This document shows positions 6,569 to 8,850 of a stretch of DNA of 8,850 bases, in pieces. The notes below the pieces were generated by a model, which did no database searches, was not told where the DNA came from, and worked only from the letters and a program-made list of their open reading frames with translations. The stretch's first letter is position 1. Each line of letters begins with the position of its first letter. The stretch comes from JAVXAG01 sp036660615 (GTDB lineage: Bacteria; Bacillota; Clostridia; Peptostreptococcales; Anaerovoracaceae), in contig JAVXAG010000078.1 in NCBI GenBank assembly GCA_036660615.1, forward strand, positions 1 to 8,850, in the 5' to 3' direction. A program made the translations under genes and the position numbers.

Positions 6569-7377
6569 TATATAATTCCTCCCATAAGATTTGTATATAT
6601 ATCAGAGACGCTGATAACCCTAAAAATTATACACAATCCACTGACAATTATTAGGTATATCCAGTCCCATAGCAGCAGTTTTTTCTTTGGTAAATTTCTT
6701 TCCGCCGAGGCGTAATTTCTACACATCATCGCCCCATAAATCCTTTCGGCTCTATCAAAACTTCTTAGGAGCAACTGTCCGACAAAAGTTCCCATATCTT
6801 TCATCTCAACTCCAACTCCTTGACTGTGCCTAAGCCCATATGCCGTATACATGGATACGACTTCATCAGCGAAAACCCCTATGTATCTGTAGGTCATTTC
6901 AAACATAGTCACCAGAATTCCTGGCACATAGCACCTTCTCAGTTGACCCGCCAATTGAGTAAATGGTGTAATTCCAACTAGTATCAGTGCTGCGGAAACA
7001 CACAGCAGTGTCCTAAGTATTATAGCAAAAAAAGATACAACTCCGTAGCTAATCCCTATGTCCCCTATTTCAACCAGTATCTCTCTGTCAAAGATAATGT
7101 TTGATACACCGGCAAAGACACAAAAAGGCAAGGCTATCAAAGTTCTCTTGAACACCATAGCAAATGGGATTTCACCAAGTGACATTATTACAACTGGATA
7201 AAAAACAAATGGCACCAATCCTTGAAGATTGTATCTGTCAAATGATACCACTGTAATAATAAACACCATTGTCGTAATAATTTTGACTAATGGGTGAATT
7301 TTGTGTATTAACGTTTTCCCTGATGAAAGTTGCTCCAGAGAGTATAGTTCGTTAACTTTGCTGCGAATATTCGCCAT
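6568..7377 (-). CDS. cbiQ: ECF-type nickel/cobalt transporter transmembrane (T) component
   Basis: This membrane subunit couples ATP hydrolysis by the ATPase to movement of the substrate-binding subunit. The protein is 269 aa with hydrophobic segments at about 29-45, 53-67, 78-94, 109-135, 151-170 and 238-254. The cytoplasmic coupling motifs typical of EcfT/CbiQ are visible: AYGLRHSQG (179-187) in place of the first Ala-Arg-Gly motif and RSFDRAERIYGAMMCRNY (205-222) as the second. The first motif is less canonical because a His follows the Arg. The ATG has AGGA 4 nt upstream. It lies inside the end of the cbiM-type gene (26-nt overlap), so the two are probably co-translated. A nickel role is inferred from the lar genes downstream. 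Confidence 0.93.
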   Translation of the reverse strand: MANIRSKVNELYSLEQLSSGKTLIHKIHPLVKIITTMVFIITVVSFDRYNLQGLVPFVFYPVVIMSLGEIPFAMVFKRTLIALPFCVFAGVSNIIFDREILVEIGDIGISYGVVSFFAIILRTLLCVSAALILVGITPFTQLAGQLRRCYVPGILVTMFEMTYRYIGVFADEVVSMYTAYGLRHSQGVGVEMKDMGTFVGQLLLRSFDRAERIYGAMMCRNYASAERNLPKKKLLLWDWIYLIIVSGLCIIFRVISVSDIYTNLMGGII

Positions 7378-8383
7378 CTTTTCCTCGCTTCTTAAATCTT
7401 GATATTATAAATGCTGTTAGTCCTGCAAGTGCAAAAGTCATAGTGCTTCCAACGATTCCCGCTACTGTTGTGCCAGAAATTCCTTTGTCCTTTGACCCGT
7501 TACCGTAGTCATAGTCGGGCATCACTGCCGTTCCTTCTTGAATTTTTCCTGCGCTGTTATGAATTGTGCTATTGCCTGCAAGTTCCGTCGTTCCCGCTAC
7601 TTTTTCCATAGCCCATTCCAGTCCATCTGGGTTAGCTGACGCAAATAATGAAAGTCCCCCACCTGTAATCAAAGTAACAATAGCCAATACAGCAATTGTC
7701 TTTTTTACTGAAACTTTCTGGCTGATTTGTTTGTCATTTATTGAGCTTTCCAAAATTTCCCTTCTGGTTGTGTAAACAAATGTCAATATTGCGCCTGTTA
7801 CGATTCCCTCAACCACGCCGATAGCCAAGTGTATAGGTTGCATCATAACCAAGAATGCCGAGAATGGTAGCTCTGTAATTCCAGATGCTAGTGTCTCCAA
7901 AACTACGCTAAATGCTCCAAGCTGCAAACCTATTACTACTGAAAGTATGGACGCAAATGCAATTCGTTTTTTTGTCATTCCTCGTTGCAAAATTGGTTTA
8001 AATATAAGTGGATAAATCAACAAGCAAGGTATCACTCCCATATTAAATATGTTGCATCCCAATGCCAGTAATCCACCGTCTGCAAAGAATAGGCACTGTA
8101 TCATCAGCACCGCCGCTATAGCAAGGAGTCCAGGCTGTCCGCCCACCATTGCTGCAAGCAAAATTCCGCCTCCAATGTGACCACTTGATCCTGTTGCTGG
8201 TATAGTAAAATTTATCATCTGTGCTGCAAAAACAAGTGCTCCTGACACAGCCATAATAGGGAGTTTTTTCTCCCCCACATCATCTTTTTTTATCTTTGCT
8301 AGTGAGTAAGCCATTGCTCCTGCACTAACCACGCACATTGCGGTTCCAACTGCCGGTGATAATAAAGCGTCTGCCATATGCAT
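7352..8383 (-). CDS. cbiM: ECF-type nickel/cobalt transporter substrate-binding protein, CbiM/NikM with fused NikN/PDGLE domain
   Basis: This is the S component that binds the metal and carries it across the membrane. Residues 1-215 form the CbiM/NikM domain. It begins MHMADALLSP, so His2 sits at the N-terminus as in NikM, where Met1, His2 and a later His hold nickel. His69 in SSGHIGGGI matches that second histidine. A linker leads to a C-terminal part with two hydrophobic segments (229-249 and 305-327) flanking a loop with ANPDGLEWA (250-258), the PDGLE motif of NikN/CbiN. M and N parts, separate in many species, are thus fused in 343 aa. AGGAGG lies 7 nt before the ATG. It is the first gene of the operon. 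Metal choice cannot be proven from sequence, but the lar context favours nickel. Confidence 0.95.
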   Translation of the reverse strand: MHMADALLSPAVGTAMCVVSAGAMAYSLAKIKKDDVGEKKLPIMAVSGALVFAAQMINFTIPATGSSGHIGGGILLAAMVGGQPGLLAIAAVLMIQCLFFADGGLLALGCNIFNMGVIPCLLIYPLIFKPILQRGMTKKRIAFASILSVVIGLQLGAFSVVLETLASGITELPFSAFLVMMQPIHLAIGVVEGIVTGAILTFVYTTRREILESSINDKQISQKVSVKKTIAVLAIVTLITGGGLSLFASANPDGLEWAMEKVAGTTELAGNSTIHNSAGKIQEGTAVMPDYDYGNGSKDKGISGTTVAGIVGSTMTFALAGLTAFIISRFKKRGKDGEYSQQS

Positions 8384-8407
8384 AATATATTCCTCCTGAT
8401 TTTTCTA

Positions 8408-8436
8408 ATAGACATCAAAACCTATAGCCTCTGTCT
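8408..8436 (-). other. Possible hairpin in the distal leader, near the cbiM ribosome binding site
   Basis: On the minus strand AGACA (8432-8436) can pair with TGTCT (8410-8414). An inner GAGGC/GTTTT stem includes three wobble pairs and has a TATAG loop. It stands between the attenuator and the AGGAGG of cbiM. The stem is weak and may be chance, but it could influence translation start. Confidence 0.25.
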
Positions 8437-8454
8437 TTTGCCTTTATTTACAAT

Positions 8455-8512
8455 AAAAAATTGCCACGTTGTTGTTGATCCCTTCTGGAACCAGCATTGT
8501 CTTCGTGACAAT
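8455..8512 (-). terminator. Candidate attenuator in the leader of the nickel/NPN operon
   Basis: On the minus strand TTGTCACG (8504-8511) pairs with CGTGGCAA (8461-8468) in eight pairs, one of them a G-U wobble, and the right arm is followed directly by six Ts (8455-8460). This has the form of an intrinsic terminator with a 35-nt loop. The loop contains a second hairpin, GGTTCC-AGAA-GGGATC (8477-8492). The left arm can alternatively fold with ATTGTC (8507-8512) against GACAAT (8496-8501) around ACGAA, six perfect pairs, which would prevent the terminator. It lies about 70 nt before the cbiM ATG and after the predicted start site. Mutually exclusive folds suggest regulated read-through; the signal is unknown. 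Confidence 0.55.
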
Positions 8513-8556
8513 AAAATATAATCTTCTTATTTGGTTTATCTCATGTTGACTGACTT

Positions 8557-8593
8557 GATTTTCTACAGAAAATCTTGATTTCTTCTCGAAATC
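8557..8593 (-). promoter_or_regulatory. Two tandem palindromes just after the operon start site
   Basis: On the minus strand GATTTC-GAGAA-GAAATC (8577-8593) is followed after 2 nt by GATTTTCT-GT-AGAAAATC (8557-8574). Arms are perfect (6 and 8 bp), the two units resemble each other and both end in AATCAAG. Their centres are about 20 bp apart, close to two helical turns. They span roughly +4 to +40 from the predicted start. They could be a double operator for a dimeric regulator or two small RNA hairpins at the 5' end. Confidence 0.5.
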
Positions 8594-8602
8594 TATGTGC
8601 TA

Positions 8603-8631
8603 ATTGTAACATAAATTCAATGAATCTTCAA
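8603..8631 (-). promoter_or_regulatory. Promoter of the cbiMQO-larEBC operon
   Basis: On the minus strand the -35 is TTGAAG (8626-8631), the spacer is 17 nt and the -10 is TACAAT (8603-8608) with an upstream TG giving an extended -10. The predicted start near 8596 leaves a leader of about 210 nt before the cbiM ATG, much longer than needed for translation, which fits a regulatory leader. Confidence 0.65.
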
Positions 8632-8819
8632 CTTTTTATTTGCGTTAAGAAATTCAATTTAACCGTTTTGTCCAAAATTAATTTTCCGCCAGCAGGATTA
8701 TATCGTTTATACTCTGTCTGTGGTTGCTTTCATTGGACAAACAGCACTAAGAGACATGAAAATCATTTTACTAATTTTCATCTCAATTTTATATCGAGCC
8801 GAAATAATTGCGACAACAG
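8632..8819. other. Divergent intergenic region with inverted repeats, no gene seen
   Basis: Between the two outward-facing promoters there is no coding region with a credible ribosome binding site. It holds a 9-bp inverted repeat, TTTGTCCAA (8667-8675) and TTGGACAAA (8733-8741), 57 nt apart. It also holds ATGAAAAT (8756-8763) and ATTTTCAT (8774-8781), an 8-bp repeat with a 10-nt loop whose stem can extend by GAG/CTC across a 2-nt bulge. A weak minus-strand promoter-like pair, TTGTCG-17-TATAAA (8788-8816), is also present. Function unknown. Confidence 0.4.
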
Positions 8820-8848
8820 TTGATTTTTGACATATTTTTTGCTATAAT
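8820..8848 (+). promoter_or_regulatory. Plus-strand promoter for a divergent gene beyond the right edge
   Basis: The -35 is TTGATT (8820-8825), the spacer is 17 nt and the -10 is a perfect TATAAT (8843-8848) with TG one base upstream (extended -10). A TTGACA at 8827-8832 is only 10 nt from the -10, too close to serve as its -35. The gene it drives is outside the window and faces away from the nickel/NPN operon. Confidence 0.68.
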
Positions 8849-8850
8849 AC

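Noticed and set aside
8444..8497. 17-codon minus-strand leader reading frame with three consecutive AAC (Asn) codons overlapping the attenuator
   Set aside because: It resembles an attenuation leader peptide in placement, but it has only a very weak ribosome binding site and Asn has no clear link to nickel or NPN. It is probably chance.
8384..8600. Known riboswitch (cobalamin, NiCo, preQ1, guanidine-II, T-box) in the cbiM leader
   Set aside because: No cobalamin box, no repeated GGACAGG-type NiCo core, no preQ1 H-type pseudoknot pattern, only one ACGA-like loop where guanidine-II needs two, and no T-box sequence. A covariance search would be decisive.
8575..8823. Plus-strand 82-codon open frame in the divergent intergenic region
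   Set aside because: It has no ribosome binding site, a composition unlike the neighbours and no recognisable features. It runs through the leader palindrome and minus-strand promoter, and ends at the plus-strand promoter.

Overview
The window is a low-GC stretch in which every confident gene lies on the minus strand, so the sequence reads biologically from right to left. The spoIIGA-sigE-sigG sporulation cluster places it in an endospore-forming Firmicute. The sequence composition, the DUF3842 gene and the nickel-pincer genes suggest an anaerobic member of the Clostridia. Genus and species cannot be read from this window.

Right half (about 8631 down to 3072): one six-gene transcription unit. 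A sigma-A-type promoter (8603-8631) and a structured leader of about 210 nt come first. The leader holds two tandem palindromes and a terminator with a competing hairpin. They are followed by an energy-coupling-factor metal transporter: cbiM-type S component with a fused N/PDGLE domain, cbiQ-type T component and cbiO-type ATPase. Next come larE, larB and larC. The Lar enzymes build the nickel-pincer nucleotide (NPN) cofactor of lactate-racemase-type enzymes, so the transporter most likely brings in the nickel used by LarC. Genes overlap by 1-26 nt or are separated by 34 nt, as expected for one operon. No larA-type racemase, the usual client of the cofactor, is in the window. A good plus-strand promoter at the right edge (8820-8848) drives an unseen divergent gene.

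Middle (2587-3058): a small DUF3842 gene of unknown function with its own promoter.

Left half (1-2551): the sigma-E/sigma-G cassette. spoIIGA (protease that matures sigma-E) and sigE overlap, and sigG follows after 83 nt. The spoIIGA promoter has an unusually wide 21-nt spacer and a Spo0A-box-like sequence over its -35, which resembles the known B. subtilis spoIIG promoter. Two inverted repeats appear placed to limit expression from read-through RNA. One (2493-2539) has its left arm upstream of the spoIIGA start site and its right arm at the spoIIGA ribosome binding site. The other (866-932) would bury the sigG ribosome binding site and start codon.

Most of the window is recognisable. The parts that look least described are regulatory: the nickel/NPN operon leader and the two sigma-operon hairpins. 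The first 97 bases hold only a short imperfect direct repeat, and 8632-8819 holds inverted repeats but no convincing gene.
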